Below are positions 1 to 14,883 of a DNA stretch of 64,000 nucleotides, one piece after another (position 1 is the stretch's first letter; every line of letters starts with the position of its first letter). The notes below the pieces were generated by a model. The model saw nothing but the letters and a program-made list of their open reading frames with translations, did not search any database and was not told the DNA's origin. Origin of the DNA: Pteria penguin (lineage: Eukaryota > Mollusca > Bivalvia > Pterioida > Pteriidae); contig CM068581.1 in assembly GCA_035048485.1 (NCBI GenBank), positions 66,042,381 to 66,106,380 of the forward strand, written 5' to 3'. Position numbers and translations under genes: made by a program.

Positions 1-2104
1 AGTAAACACTGGTTACAAAATCAAAATATAGCCCACATCTATCAAGTTTGGTCAGTTCGCATTAACATGCTAACGCCTTCGCCATACAGAAGCAGTAAAC
101 CTAAGACGTTAATTACAAGTCACGTGTTTCAAACCCCACAGTGATTCGTCTGGCATCTAACTTTATGAAATCCCATATTTTGGGATCACATTTATTTCGA
201 TTCAAACATCCTAATATAAGCGGTTGGCTTATTCGAAATAAAAACATTTCGAGTTTCTACACACAATTTTTGGTGTCGTCACAAAATATTGACACAAGAA
301 GTGTTTGTGAAAAAAATATGCACCGTCCGTATCTACTTCCGGTATGTACATGCAGGTCAAGGTCACAAGGTTAAGAGCCCTGAAAAAAGTATTACGAGTG
401 GAGTATGCTGCAGACCTTTATCATTTATACTTCAAAACTTATTTCAAAACCAGACCGATATCCAAAATAATATGTTGCGATCTGTCAACATGAGAGAGAG
501 AGAGAGAGAGAGATCATAAAAGCATTCACTTGGTGCTAATTAAGCTCAACCGCTGACAAAAACGTTGAAACAAATGACATTATTATTTCTAATTTTGTCA
601 CAGATTCCGGGCACTCTAATTAAGCCTTACATCCTCCGTTAAGAGACGTGTGATCAGTATATGAGAAGTCAATGAACTGTATGCCTTATTATATATACTA
701 ATAATCTACTGAATGACATGCATTTTATAAGACTGGTTTATCGCTAGATGCTGTATATGTATGCATGATATTTCTCAGCTCTTCTGATAGGTGGATCACG
801 TGATAAAAAATCGGAATTCTATTCGGCGACGTTTGTTGGTATTTTGAGAGTATCATCAGGATCACATTATTGTTAAATAAAGGATGCAAGCGATCTTGCT
901 AATATTCGGGGAAAAGAGGAAGGTACAAAATGTGAACTAACCAATGGTATAAATCCCTCTTATTTAATACAGAAACAATTATGACTCAATTTATTACCCT
1001 CCAGATATGGATTGTTATTATAATTCTTATACATTTACTTAAATTTTAAGTACAATCATAGTGGAAAAATGCCCGGTCAAAAAGCATTTGACTTCTATTT
1101 GCAGTCAATAAAGTAGATCATTAAACAGGCCCAAAGGAACCTGGGGGCGATCGTGGGCCTAACTGGTATCATTTTACGAAATGAAACTAAAATTCAAGGT
1201 TTGTCCCCCTCATCCTTTTTGAAAAGGCTTCCTACGGCCCTGTTAAACAGCCAACATGCAGGAGCTTTCGGGGAAGCCCCCCCCCCCCCTCGAGTCCCAA
1301 ACAGGGCTCTTTAAATTGAAAGTTCCAGATTATCTTACAAATGCGTTCATTTATGTAACAATGATGGATAAAACTGCAGATTGTGCCACTGTTAATATAT
1401 AAATGAAGTTTTGGAGTAAAAAGTGTTTGTTGACAACAATGTGGAACACCTAGGCTGAAAAGAATCGAATATTTTTTCATGTTTCTGTAATGGATCTTGG
1501 GCTTTAAAAAAGGAGAACTACTACTATACAACAAGTCGAAATGGAATATAAAAGGTTTGTGGAAAATAATGCTTGTTATTAAAAATTTGCGTAAAAGTGG
1601 GAGGGGGGGGGTTGTGGGGATGTTGGTTTCCCTCTTCATCAGCCACTGTTTTTGTAATAAAATCCTGAAATTTACCTTTTCCGTTGATTCAAGTGAAACG
1701 TCGAGGTTTGAGTAAATAGTACTTAATTGGATACCTCGTAATATTTGTATTGGCTTACATTTCATATCAGGCTGGTTGCTTTATAACAAAGTCCTGTGAC
1801 GTAGGACATTTTACAATATGCTTATGTAACGATATTGATGAAATAAGCAAGGGTGCATAGGTGTGCACGTGACAAATATAATCCTTGCTCTCGTGGTGTA
1901 TCATGCAGAATGATGCCAACATTAACAAGTTTCTATACGTGGTATGAATTTCAAGAGGTCTCACGTGTCGATACAGGAGATACATGTATACCACTTGCGT
2001 CATAAAACTTATTTCCCGCACTAATGATCCTATAATTAACTTTGTCCTACTTTTATCAGCACGTATGATATTATTTTCGTCACAATGTTTGTCCTTTGCA
2101 TGTA
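1..2104. other. non-coding sequence, SOBP downstream intron or flank
   Basis: I see no convincing exon here on either strand. It contains a short GA microsatellite at about 490-512 and a C-rich run at about 1276-1290. If the SOBP call is right, this stretch is inside that gene, downstream of exon 2. The zinc-finger exons expected next in SOBP were looked for and not found in 1-4650. Confidence 0.5.
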
Positions 2105-2367
2105 AACAGACGAAGCTCGCGTGATGGACTCCTGACCCAAGGGTCACGAGTTCGAGCTCTGCAGGGGATTGTACTGGGGTTTTTTTTTAACTTTAACTTT
2201 CTCATCTTTACGGATGAGAAAGTTAAAAACATAGTTACCGTGTCACGGTAGAATCGACACGTACTGTCACTACATACTTTTAGATCTCTGTGCACTGCAT
2301 CAAGTAGACGCTTTAAACATTTAAGTGAGATGATTCTAGCGTGACGTAGAAAAAACAAACAAACAAA
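2105..2367 (+). mobile_element. diverged tRNA-derived SINE-like element
   Basis: A tRNA-like head carries a B-box-like string (GAGTTCGAGCTCTG, near 2147). The body follows, and the element ends in an AAAC-rich tail near 2350-2367, the usual SINE layout. Its body only partly resembles the main SINE family of this window: both have a 'CGGATGAGA' type segment. It may be an older or different subfamily. Confidence 0.45.
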
Positions 2368-3401
2368 AACGATCAATTGATCTAGAACCCCACTTCCGGT
2401 AGAATTCTTCAGTCTGGTATGCGGGAAAATATTACCCGGATCGAAACCATAAAAATGAGACCAAAAAAAAATCAAACAACCCCCCCCCCCCCCCCCCCCC
2501 AAAAAAAAGAAAAACCCCCATCAATGTAATCGCCCAAGGAAGCATTACACTTTTCATGCTTCTTTTAAAAATCATATTTTCTCATATCATATGAAGTCAG
2601 ACACAGAATCCCCTTAACACTGGCAAGATAAACAGCAAAGCTTCCAAAAATAAACATGGAGACTCGCACAGTCAGCAAGAAGTCTTACCATGTGTTCATA
2701 ATATGAATTATTTCAAACAAATATGTAGAGTCATAATTATAGCATATATGAGTAAATAATGAAATCTACATCTGAATTGAATATTCGTCTGATATTCTCC
2801 ATGGGGCTTATTGTTAGTAAAATATTTGTGCATTGTGACCTTGACATCCCAAATCGAAAGTTGTCTTCACTTAACTATAGGTCATAATCCATTCAGAGTG
2901 ATACTATATTAGTAGAATACATGTCAAAAGAACAAATTCTGGCCTCTAGGGGGAAATGCACCGATCTACTACAGGTGCTTTGCCAGAAAATCGATCTAAT
3001 CTGGTAAACATACGAATCTGAAAAATGTTCACCTTTTACCCAAAGAGAATATTTCCCTCGTACCTGTAATATATTGTTGACTACATGCTATACTTTTGTT
3101 TGTTTGTCAGTATGAATCTTACAGAACGTCACACCAAGAAAAGAACACTAATACATGGTGACGTCATCCGCTTACTGCATTGTACAGGAATTTAAATTCA
3201 TTCAACAAACGCACAAAAGCAGTGAGGCTTCTTTAATGTGCCATTTTTAATGTCTTATCCGAAAAGACGGGAAAACAACGAGCCATCGACCGAATTCCAA
3301 CTCGGTAACTTTCGGTTTCGAGCCAAGCACTATACTAACCGAGCTATGACGGCTCGACGGGAAAACACGGAAAACGACCCATAAAAGACGATGCCTGTAG
3401 G

Positions 3402-3632
3402 CCATTTCAATAAGGTGAGTTATCTGCCCCTGGAAGAACTCTTCTACTCTCTGTATATCACGGTGAGGTAAATAGAGGTGACTGCTACTGGACTGACCAC
3501 ACCTCACCACGGTCAACTGACCGTATGAATAAATTTAAGTAACAATCATTGCACAGAATTTTATACTCTTCCTTTTTAATTTCTGCTGACTACCTTAATA
3601 ACAAGGGCAGATAACTCACTTTATTGAAATGG
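3402..3632. mobile_element. MITE-like element with about 30-bp terminal inverted repeats
   Basis: The left end (3402-3431, starting CCATTTCAATAAGGTGAG) is matched by the reverse complement of the right end (3603-3632), with about two mismatches in 30 bases. The interior of about 170 bp has no coding potential. The motif GGGCAGATAACTC is part of the terminal repeat. No clear target duplication is seen, so the superfamily is unknown. Confidence 0.65.
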
Positions 3633-4059
3633 TCAAAGGACTTGATGAGAAGCTAAAGCAAATATATCATGACAAAAATAAATCTAAGAAACACTCTTTT
3701 TCAGATTTTTACAATTAATAATTATAATATTTGAATATTATTTGATTATCATTATTACACCCTATTCACATTTTACTAATAGTTATTTCATTTTTTACTA
3801 TTAATATTAATTATCTTATTTTCAGTTTTTCGATTATTTTCTTTTTTATCATTTATTATACAACGATTGCCCTGAAAGAGATTTTACCTGATTTATGACC
3901 ATATTTTTCGGATTTTAGATTTACCCAGTTTTCGAATTTAAGTTTTTCACAAGAAAGTACCGGTATATCCAAAACCGCGATCAAGATAGATATACTAAAA
4001 GAAGGATCTTTTTATCTCTACTAACTATTATACATTTGCTACTATTGTATAGTGCTTTA

Positions 4060-4215
4060 CAGTGGCGTATTTAGAGGGGGCCCGGCCCGGCCCGCCCCCC
4101 CCCCCTTGGGGACCCATGTTTACTGGTAAAAATCCAGATTTTGCACCAAAAATTGCTGAGAAGTTTGGCTAATACCCATTTGGGCCCCCCTTTTCGGAAA
4201 TTCTGGATCCGCCAC
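4060..4215. mobile_element. GGATCCAG-type MITE with target duplication
   Basis: The ends are inverted repeats: CAGTGGCGTATTTAGAGG on the left and TTCTGGATCCGCCAC on the right. They are flanked by TGCTTTA at 4053-4059 and 4216-4222, which looks like a 7-bp target-site duplication. The interior has a run of C residues. It belongs to the family of elements ending in GCGGATCCAG that recurs at 15402, 25776, 35524 and 36791. Confidence 0.65.
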
Positions 4216-4652
4216 TGCTTTAGCAGGAATATGTATCAATGTATGAATTTATTGTTTATCCCCCTCTTTGCTAAGAGTAAACGACCGTTGAGACAGCTTC
4301 ATATGCTTTTAATTTGTGTTTAATTATATGTCGCACTCAAGGTTATTTCTCCGGTGGTGGCGACCTATATTTAATACAGCATGAGGTAAACTGTAGTAAA
4401 TCTCGGACATTTCGGTTTGACTGGACCAGTGACCGAATCCCATCTCGCAGAGGTCAGCGACCATGCCTTTCACACTGTCTAAACAAGAAGGATTCGATCT
4501 ACATTTGTAAAAATGCATCATAATATCCTCTGAATTTATAAGCTCTTGCGGGGCAATATAACTAAAAGAAACTGCAACAGTAGTATAACACAAACTTTGA
4601 GAGTACATACCAAAGATGTGCTCAAACACAGATATATACACGATATACTTAC

Positions 4653-4872
4653 TTCTTCCAAGTTTGGATAAATCGCTTCTCCCGGAAGAGCTATCGCAAC
4701 TGTCTAAACTGACGTCATCAACGATTTCGTCATCAGTAAGGGAACACCTGCCGTTATTTGGTGTTGACGACGTATATCTGTCAAGGTTCAGATTCTCTGT
4801 GTCGGAGCTATTGATCACCTTTTCATAGCCATAAAGCCCAAGGAGCTCGTTCATAGTACTCTCTGCATAGTC
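4653..4872 (-). CDS. SOBP: SOBP homologue, coding exon 2 (partial gene)
   Basis: SOBP family proteins bind Six/sine oculis transcription factors and are nuclear. This exon is read from 4872 down to 4653, between the acceptor TTTTCAG and the donor GTAAGTA, and gives 73 codons plus one base (phase 1 exit). Its first residues, DYAESTMNELLGLYGYEKV, closely match the conserved N-terminal block of animal SOBP that I recall as 'ENTMNELLGWYGYDKV'. The rest is acidic and Ser/Thr-rich (DDEIVDDVSLDSCDSSSG), likely disordered. It joins in phase 0 to exon 1 at 14779-14883. The FCS-type zinc fingers expected next are not in the window, so the gene continues off the left edge. The identification rests on a short but distinctive motif recalled from memory. 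Confidence 0.85.
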
Positions 4873-7022
4873 CTGAAAAGAACTTTACGAAATAAAAAAG
4901 GAAGTGACGTCACAATATATTCAGTAATCAATATTTCGTTATTACCGCGCCCAACACTTAGATTTCAAATAAGTACGCACAAATTTCGTGATATCAGCTC
5001 GAGTTCTTTAAGAATCATCTGTACTGATTTTAAAGTCAAAAACAGAATGGATTCCTTCTTGAGACATGTCACGTGCTAAGCGTCTCAACCAATCAAATTT
5101 CAACAAGTCAATGGAATACTCGTTGGAATATTTCTAAAATTGTTCCATGAACCTTTTTGGGTATAAAAAGTGATCATCTGATTAGAGACAAGAAAGGCTG
5201 TCTCCGACTTAACAACACCAAAATAAGGTCTTCCTTTCATTATACTAACGCTAACGTTATATGCGAGGTATGAACCCAACAGAACCAAAACTGTGACTGT
5301 ATAATGTTTACTAAATTTCGTTATAGATGTAGGCATCCACGCACGCAGGCACCCACACACGAATGGTACCATTATTGTATCCCCTTACCACGCTGTATCG
5401 AGAGGATAACTAAAGGTCTAGTGAATATAACCTGTTTACAACATTATTTATTAACTTCGACATTCGGAAATTACTAAATGTTCAAATACATAGACCAGAC
5501 ATTAAATGTACAAGTTTGATAGTTATACCTGCTGCGAAACATGCTCTCCTGCAGTTAGGTACTTCAATGTCTCTAGGTCAGAGATGTGTTTATGTACGGA
5601 AAGCGAGTGGGCAGAGAAAATTGATATCAGAGTCGAGCCCGTCTTCTCCCGCCGGAAAGCAACGGGCGGTACGTGTACGGTTGTTCACTACTAAAGCAAT
5701 GTCCATATAAAAAATTTAAAATGTTGTACATGCAAGAAAAACATTACAAAGTTTAAGTAATAAAGTTTCTTAAGGTCTTCGATATCTAAAGTACACATTG
5801 TATGTCTCTTGTTTTGTTGTAAGCTAAGATAAAAATGTATTTCGAAAAACCTGAAATAACATGCCAAATTCTCGAATGAAAGAAAAAACTCTTGCTACAG
5901 ACAAAATGCGTTCTTACTTGAAGTAGTTCTTAATTAAACTATAGTTTATCTAAAGATTTTACCTAAAGTATTTCTGGAAGCACGGGCTCACGGGAAGCAG
6001 TTTCGATTTTGGTGCCAAATATTTTCGGTGGAGATGGGCTAGAAAATCCTTCCGCTAATACATCCCTTTAATAAAAGCCAAATACAAAAATGGACTTTCA
6101 ATCAAAATAAAATTTATTTCGATGAAAATTCTGGAAGAGGGTACCTATGCACTTCCTCCAACAGACTATTTCGCAGAAAGCTCAGCATCTAGAAGTCAAT
6201 TCAAATATCATTTTGTCATAAATTTGTTTTGCTATCGTGTGTCTAACAAGCTACCGTCTTTATGTTTTCAATTCCCATGCAACAATCCCATTGAATTAGT
6301 AACTACAGCATGGCATTCTTAAAAATCAAACCTTACCTTCCACTGCGTATTTGATACCCTAGTTCTAATTTCCTCTGCTTATGGATGGTCACTATTTGTT
6401 ACAAATCACACTCACCAAGTAGTTACCTGATCGGCGATATTAGTACAAAGTAACTAAAATGAGAGACAATTAGCTTTTGCAGAGTGTTAAATATCTACCA
6501 GATAAAGCGATTTCTCATGCAAAGCGTATTCACTCTGCCCCCTGTATACCTGCCCAAATTTACAACAAAAGACCACGGTGTAACCCGAGTCCAGTTCTGG
6601 GGTCTGATGTCATTCGATCCCGTAATCAGAGAGGATTGTTTGACGAAGTGTAATGCAAAATGGGACAGGTGTTATTTTCACCTTGACATCAGAACAGAAT
6701 GTGTAGATTTTTTTCCCGTCAATGAGTGATAAGGGTCATCAAACAGCTATTAAAACTTTAAAAATGATTGGATTGTAATGAAAACTAGTAATGAGAATAG
6801 TTCATATCTGATTGAGTATTAGGTTCCATTTTTTCTATTCGATAGGCGATTTTCACTATTACACGATGACGAAGTATTTTTTATTTAGTTTATGGACATT
6901 TTGTCTTTATTCACTGCAATTAGAGTAAAGGGTGTGCAAAAGAACTACACTGTAAATTGAGTTATTTCAGGTCAAGAAATAGCCAACAGTTTATATTAAT
7001 ACATACTTTATCTATATCTATA

Positions 7023-7058
<36 letters not shown>

Positions 7059-10000
7059 CTTAATTCAAAGTTGTTTTCAATGATTCATCAAAAGAATGGA
7101 AAACCATAAATATTGCTGCGCCATATTCCACAATGGTCATTATTAGATAAATATTGAGTTTATCAAATTCTTGCAAAATAATGCTTCCTTGGAAACACCA
7201 AAACGATTCACGTCAGTTATTAGTTGAAATAGGAATTGCAGGTCAAGGACGTACCAAGGCGAAGACAATAACTATAACATATTCATAACTACAGCAAAAG
7301 ATGCATATTTAAGAGTAGTTCACTTCACTTGCGTAATAAAAGCCCTGCAACCGATAAAGTCAAATAAAAGCCACATGCATACGGATTCCTTTGTTTCAAA
7401 TAGCATTTAATGCCAATGCTCAAAAACATTAGGAGAATTCGATACGACTATAGACCCATTTTATAACGTAATTGGAGCTCGCGAGGCTGATTTCGGTTTT
7501 ATATAAAGGTATCGCATTATATCCCATTAAAACATTTATGCCATTTGACACCCATGATATGTTTTGCACATTCAATTTGCCGAATAATAATTTTAAAGCC
7601 GGTATCGGTTTCGAGTATCCGTTTACAAATTGGCGTATAGGAAACACAGATATAAAAGCTGCAACATTTTCAGTTTGGTTGAAATTTACGTCAGATGGCA
7701 GATTTCAATATTTTTCGGTAAGATTATAAGGAGCAGCTTTTAGTCATTTTGTTGTTTTGTGTTACTGACGAAGATTTATTTGTCTCTTTGCGGTGGCACT
7801 ATCTATCCGAGATTCAAACTGCTGCCGAATACCTTTATCACCGACATACAGCTCAGAGTGTGAAATATGTGATGTAATTTCCTAACAAGGACTCCGGCTT
7901 AGGGGCATAAGAAATGGCCAAAGCCATGGCATGATTCAAACCCGCAACCAGAGACCAAGGAAGAATATACCTTCTGTGGCCACAGCAGAGTTAAACTTCT
8001 TCCCGTGACTTTATATCAAAATTATCCAAACCAGTGGGATCGAAACCCCCTTCCCCTCTATCCAAGGCTATGCCGCTACAAATCAATATCAAACAAGCCA
8101 AACTGAATAATTTTTTTAATATTTGATTGTTCTAAGATTTTGAAACCAGCACATATCTACTTTCTATGTATGATATACTTTTTATGACTAAATTTTGTTA
8201 CTTTCAAATGCATGCATTTAATATTTTACTACTCTTTATTTAAAAAAAATCTTTAAACGCAAAACTTTCAATACATTTGATTCGAAATATGAAAGGTACC
8301 TAAATGGGACTCTCTTCGGGGAAGATCTACCATGTTTCGATCTTTCGTTCACCTCTGATTGTCATTTATCAAATGTGACAACGTAAACAAGTGCATGGTG
8401 GATATCAGTGTTTATATGTGAAGATCAAGAACACGCCTCTCCCCCATCCCCCCTCCCCAAAGTACAGAGAAAAAAAAACAAACATAAAAGAAGAACAAAA
8501 AAACCCAAACACAAACAAAAAAGCAACAACAGGTATATTGGAAATCGAACTCATAACTTCACAGCTGTGAAAGACTGTTCTGAGAATTCAAGTGCAACGC
8601 TTGAGATCACTCAACCACCTGGAAACCACCAACCCCACCCCATCCCCTCATTTTTTAAAATTGAACTTTAAACAAGAAAATATAAGGATACATATAATCG
8701 AAAATATTGATATATTATAGATAACTCTACAAAACGCCACAATTGTTTCAAGTTTTACATTCCCCGCTTTATCAGTTTCCGTCCATGTAATCTACACTCA
8801 AGATGTCTACTGCAGCAAAGTATATTCCCATGCTCTAAAGAAATGTTACTTCGTCGGCGCCACACAATCCCTTGAGTCATACATCCAAGTATTTTGGTAT
8901 TCATAACCACTGTTATACGACACCGACGGATACACGAGTCTTGCCGGAGAAACCCGATCCCGAAACATATGGAAAGAAGCTTAGCAGGTTATCAGGCGCT
9001 TTCGTTGATACAAGGTGCAGAGATTCCATTTCGTTATGAACACGTCTTCTTGTTTTAAAGATTCATAAAAAGTAACTTCGTTATTTTCTTTGAAATGTGC
9101 GTATTTCATAATTAGATATATGGATGTGCCTATAAAATCAACATGAAACAATGTTAATTTGTTATCGTTTTGAGTTGCCTTTCCTTTCTCACCAGATATA
9201 TCGCTTTGTACTCGTAGATTTAGTACAAATCAATTTGAGAGAAAATAAATTGCACGAAATTTTTTACATGCTTGTATTTCCTTTTGTTAGAAGAGTATTA
9301 ATATTAATGTTTAAATTCTTCAGTTAAATTTATTATTGGACATTGATAGTGTTTCCGTCATGACAGATTTGTCATAAGAAGTTTAAAAATAAAAAAATAA
9401 TTTGGAAAAAAAATCTGATGGACCTTCCCAATCTAAAATGTCCGGCATACGGAAGTGTTCTGGTAGAAACGAGAAGTCGGATAAAATGTAGTGCAGTTGC
9501 ACAGGAGGTCAACTAAATCTGCAATATCGCTTCTGTGAAAAATGGATAAAAATTTTCGCATTTGCCTCCAATTTATTTTTGTTTTTTTATTTCACCTGTA
9601 TGATAACGGTCAGTATGTTGTAAAAGAGGAAACCGGAGGAACCGGAAAAATCTCCCATTTTCAGCACGAGCACTCTCCGATTTTTTTCCCATTTCTCCTG
9701 TCCAGAATTCAAGCCCTGATTTGACATTTAATATGACCATACAAATCGTGGATAACTAGAAAAAGATCAAATATTCGACAAGTAGCATACTTGTAAATCA
9801 TTTTTATTCGCGCGATCATTGTGAACTCTCCGATCCAAGATGGGATGGGGAGAAAAAATATAGGAAATATAATCGTTTTAGCGACATGTTACTTGTATCT
9901 GCGTAGAAAACATATCCTATAACATAAGAGATTGTCAATAACGTTTATTTTTGTGGCATAAGATTCGCACCCAGAAGGTCGCTTACGTCAATGCATTACA

Positions 10001-10657
10001 GCAACCACGATCATATAGGGGTAGTCGCCAATTTGAGAACGAGGTCGTGTACATCGCTTGCAACGTACAGAAATAATCTGAAACAAAAGTTCTTCCAGTA
10101 CGTCTTAAAGGAACGGGATTGCGTTACAAGAAACGTTATTTTGAGGTTGCGATAGATTATTATAAGTGGAAAACCGATATCCCTTCAACAGAACGGGATG
10201 CCTTTTAAGTTAAAATAATGGCAAAGTTTCAAGCGATCAGAAGTGGTGTAAATTACATCCCTGCAGTGTATTACCGTCACCTGCAATTCATATTCCACGC
10301 CACGAAGACGCGTGGTTCATCCACAGGATTGAGTACGCTGCGGTCTTTCTGCATGATTTTTATTTGTTTACAATGATGCTCAACGTTAACATTGGCATTG
10401 TCCAGTGATTCAATGGCGGCACTCTCTGTATAAGTCCCAGATTTTTACCTGTAACTTTGCGCCTCTGTTATTAAAAGGTTCTCTACCTGCACAAGACAGC
10501 ATGTGACACTGGCAATGGACATACACTAACTACGAAACCGATTCTGATAAGAATCGAACCTAGAACCCACCCTTCAAGTGACAAACATGTAAAGCTGAGA
10601 ATGGTAATAGATCTTGCTACTCTGCATTTATTGCAACACATTTGATAACTAAATGTG

Positions 10658-10760
<103 letters not shown>

Positions 10761-12655
10761 AATTCCAGTATCAATGCTGCTTTTAAAAGACCTTATAGAT
10801 TTTTTTATTTACTGTTTATGAATTAAAACTTTACACAATCTAACAATGATTTTTTTTATCAAACGCCTCCAGTGAAAAAAAAAAAAATTTCACGACAAAT
10901 CATTTTACACAACATTTTTACATTATTTAAAATGTTAATCATTGCATGATATTTATACAGACAAAATGTTGAATAATAACAGGCGAAATCATACATTTGC
11001 GTACTATCGTTTACTGCCTACGTACAAGTGCATTTATCAAAAAAAATAATAATAATAATAATAACACAAAAGTAAAGACAGTACTTTCATTTTTGTGAAA
11101 CAGAATATCAGGAATACAAATTTAGTTATCCAGGAATATAAATTTCAGCTATCAAAACATAAACTCTTACCTCACTTTGCCGTTACTGATTCTATGATTT
11201 ACCTTTAATGTCACGTACACTTTCATATTGTCAACAAGTTGCATTTCAACAAACTTAAGCCCCGCCCCTTTATATAGGCATCTACCCACATCAGATCATG
11301 TTCTGTCATATAATGGCACTTTTTGTTCATATTTGAGGGACTGAATTTACAAAACGAGCGCACTCGAGCATATGAAACATTTTAACTTTTGACATTTCTA
11401 GATAAAGTTATTCCACGTGTTAAAGGACGTGTAAATAAGACGAAATCCGATCCCGATGTTTCGGGCGTGATGGATGTTATAATGGATATATACCCGGGAA
11501 CAAATACGACTGAAATCTAGATATACTCAACAGAGACGTCAAACTACGTTGTTGGTGCAGAATCTATTTTTTTTTACATCAAAAATATTAATATTTATAT
11601 TTTAATTTCAATATAATTCTGTATAGAAAAATTGTTCGCTTTTCACTCCTGCAACATGTATTTTCTGACCACTTTCTCCAAGTTCACATACATATAGGAC
11701 TTTTTCCTATAAGATGTTACTTATTTTGCCGCAGATCGATTTATCAAGCACTTCCTTAAGGCATTCAATATAATATATATTCGAAATCAATATATGACAC
11801 TGCTTCACCACAGACCTAGTACATAATATATCTCGAATCCATTTTATTATAATTTATTATCGAAAGCCTTTTATTATATAATAAATGCAGCATACGAAGA
11901 CATCAATTACACACCAGTCTTTATTTTACTTTATCAAGAGACATAAATCGATCTTCAGAGTCAGACAAAAGTTCGGCTTCAGCACGCAACTTCATCGATT
12001 TCATCCTAAATGAAGTCATCAAGCAGAGTAGCAGTATTATATACATGTATAATGACACCGTCTTGAAGTTGATTGAATGAGCTCTTGGTTTAGGAGAAAG
12101 CAAAGGAGAAACGACAGACAGTCAGACGGAAAGGACATGGTATAATTAAGGTTGAATAAAAGACAATAGGACTAGCAAAGAGAGGGTAACGAGCAGGTAG
12201 GATCTAACCAGATATGCGATCCTTTCTGAGGTGTGAAAGTGTGTGACAATGCAGACAGACAACGACAGACAGACAGATAATAAAATGATGAAAGATTGGT
12301 CAATAGACAAAAAGAATGATGAGAAAGACTGTAATGTTCTTCTAGGATATCACAATCGCTACAGTAAATGCTCTGTAAAACAGGAATACAAGACAAACGG
12401 GCAGACCACGAAGATGTGGTAATTTGATCAACAGACAATACAAGTGAAAGAGAAGGAAGCGCTACTTAGAATTATTCTTTTGTACATCCCTAAATATTTG
12501 TTAAAGGGAGAGCGCAAGGAAACAATGAAAGAGGCGGTAGATAGACAGACAAATGGACAAAGAATTTGGTAACGAACAAAATTAAATGAAAACAAATGAA
12601 CACTTAATCGGAAATAAAAAGACGAGGTAATTGATCACGAAGCCCGTTTCCAAAC

Positions 12656-12657
<2 letters not shown>

Positions 12658-12711
<54 letters not shown>

Positions 12712-12717
12712 CTATTT
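12658..12717. repeat. (CT)n-(CTAT)n compound microsatellite
   Basis: A CT run passes directly into CTAT repeats within SOBP intron 1. The ORF over it is low-complexity and not a gene. Confidence 0.9.
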
Positions 12718-13127
12718 ATCACGGTTGTGGGTTACATTTTAAGGGGAGTGAGCATAAAGAATGGTGACATAAATAATTCGAAGAACATAGAAGAACACAA
12801 ACCCCACATGTACTGATTGTAATGCATGGAAGAAAAAATACAAGTAAACCAATTGCCAGCATGACATTGGGCTGCTCGGTTTACAGAACTCCTCGACGTA
12901 CTCTGGGATTTGTTACGAACTTTAAGTTATTATGAAATGCGTTGGAATCTCGCATTCACGAGAAGCTGCAAAATCATCGCAATTTCGACAATGCGAAAGA
13001 TAATGGCTCCCAGCGTTCAACAAACAATCAATATGATTTTATCATTTTACAAAAAGTCAACATTCAGTAGTACTTATTATATAAGCCCAGCCAATGTTAC
13101 TCAATCCCAATTTATCTGATTATAAAT

Positions 13128-14280
13128 AGTCAGTCTTATTCAATATACCAGCCCATACATAGTCACTCGTCATCCAATATACCAGCCCATACAGTCACTC
13201 CAACCCAATATACCAGCCCATACAGTCACTTGTCATCCAATATACCAGCCCATACAGTCACTCCAACCCAATATACCAGCCCATACAGTCACTCCAACCC
13301 AATATACCAGCCCATACAGTCACTCCAACCCAATATACCAGCCCAAACATAGTCACTCGTCACCCAATATACCAGCCCATACATAGTCACTCGTTACCCA
13401 ATATACCAGCCCATACAGTCACTCCAACCCAATATACCAGCCCATACACAGTCACTCGTCACCCAATATACCAGTCCATACTTTCATTCGTCATCCAATA
13501 TATCAGTCCATACATAGTCACTCGTACCCAATATACCAGCCCATACACAGTCACCCAATATACCAGCCCATACATAGTCACTCGTCATCCAATATACCAG
13601 TCCATACATAGTCACTAGTCACCCAATAAACCAGTCCAAACATAGTCACTAGTCACCCAATATAGCAGCCAATACACATTCACTTATCTCCCAATTTACC
13701 AGCCCATACAGTCACTCGCCACCCAATACGCCAGCCCATACACAGTCACTCGTGACCCAATATATCAGCCCATACACAATTACTCGTACCCAAATATACC
13801 AGCCCATGGTCATTCATACCCGGTATACCAACCCATACATAGTTTCTCATACCCAATACAGTTACTCATAACTAATATTCCACCCATATATACTCATACC
13901 CTTTATAAATACCATCCCATACATGTACTTAGTCACTCATAACAAATATACCAGCCCATACATATTCAACCATCTCCAATATACCAGCCCAAAGTCACTC
14001 ATACCCAACTTAACAGCCCACACATAGTCATTCACACCAATATACCAATCATATATAGTCACTCATATCCAATATACCAGCCCACAGTCACTCATACCCA
14101 ACTTAACAGCCCACACATAGTCACTCACACCAATATATCAGCCCATACATATTCAATCATATCCAATATACCAGCCTAGAGTCACCCATACCCTACATAC
14201 CGGCTTGTACATAGTCATGTATACCCAATATTTTAATCCACAGTCATTCATATCCAATATTTGTTGTATAAACTCATCAC
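13128..14280. repeat. 31-bp minisatellite in SOBP intron 1
   Basis: About 35 copies of a unit of roughly 31 bp built on CAATATACCAGCCCATACAG plus a TCACTC segment. Units of 31-33 bp alternate, differing by a TAG insert and CCAACC versus CGTCAC ends. The left part is regular; copies decay and vary in length after about 13680. The array ends about 500 bp from coding exon 1. Confidence 0.92.
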
Positions 14281-14778
14281 CTTAGGTATAAAAGTGTACG
14301 TTGCCAATCCCTTATCATATGACTATGAATTACTAGTCACTTAGTTATCGATGTTTAGCATTTAATTGTAAGCTAATACTAATCCAATACTATCAGCGAG
14401 TGTTAGTATTTATACGACTCGGGAAAAGCACTCGACAGACTTAGAATTTCTTAACATACTAACATAGCACGTGCTTAGTATAGTTTAAAACTGCATACAT
14501 TGTCATCCAAGGTCCGATCACGATGGTACGTGAAAAGTTAATACAAAACGAGAATAAAAAAAACTAACGAACAAAAAAAGTTCACCATCAAATTCCCACT
14601 AAAAACCTCCGCAGTTACATCTCTAAAAAAATAAATAGTCGCTCTCTCGATGTAACTTTCAACCCTAACCTTGAGACGAGACGATTATTTTGTCACATTA
14701 TAAATACCCTGCAATATGATATGTCACAGGTGCAAATAGATAAATTAAAAATTCAAGATACAATATACCCAGTCTTAC

Positions 14779-14883
14779 CTTCAGGATTTCATCCCGCGGT
14801 TCTACTTTGATACGTATTCTTTCGTCTCTTTTAAGGGCCGATGAATCGGACAACGTAGTTTCAACTGTTTCAACCCCTTCCAT
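14779..14883 (-). CDS. SOBP: SOBP homologue, coding exon 1 (start codon)
   Basis: Read from 14883 down to 14779, this exon gives 35 residues starting MEGVETVETTLSDSSALK and ending KVEPRDEILK, followed by the donor GTAAGA in phase 0. The start has a strong context (CCGCCATGG), and an in-frame TAA lies five codons upstream, which fixes this ATG as the first in its frame. The basic-acidic tail before the splice lines up with the 'KREINEEMKNFAE' stretch that I recall in vertebrate SOBP just ahead of the conserved block. Splicing to 4872 restores ...DEILK-DYAESTMNELL. The gene runs leftwards. Exon 1 sits between two minisatellites (13128-14280 and 15640-16260). Confidence 0.82.

Noticed and set aside
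5100..5372. 90-residue minus-strand ORF in SOBP intron 1
   Set aside because: It has one hydrophobic stretch but no recognisable domain, no splice context and no conserved motif, and its length is compatible with chance.
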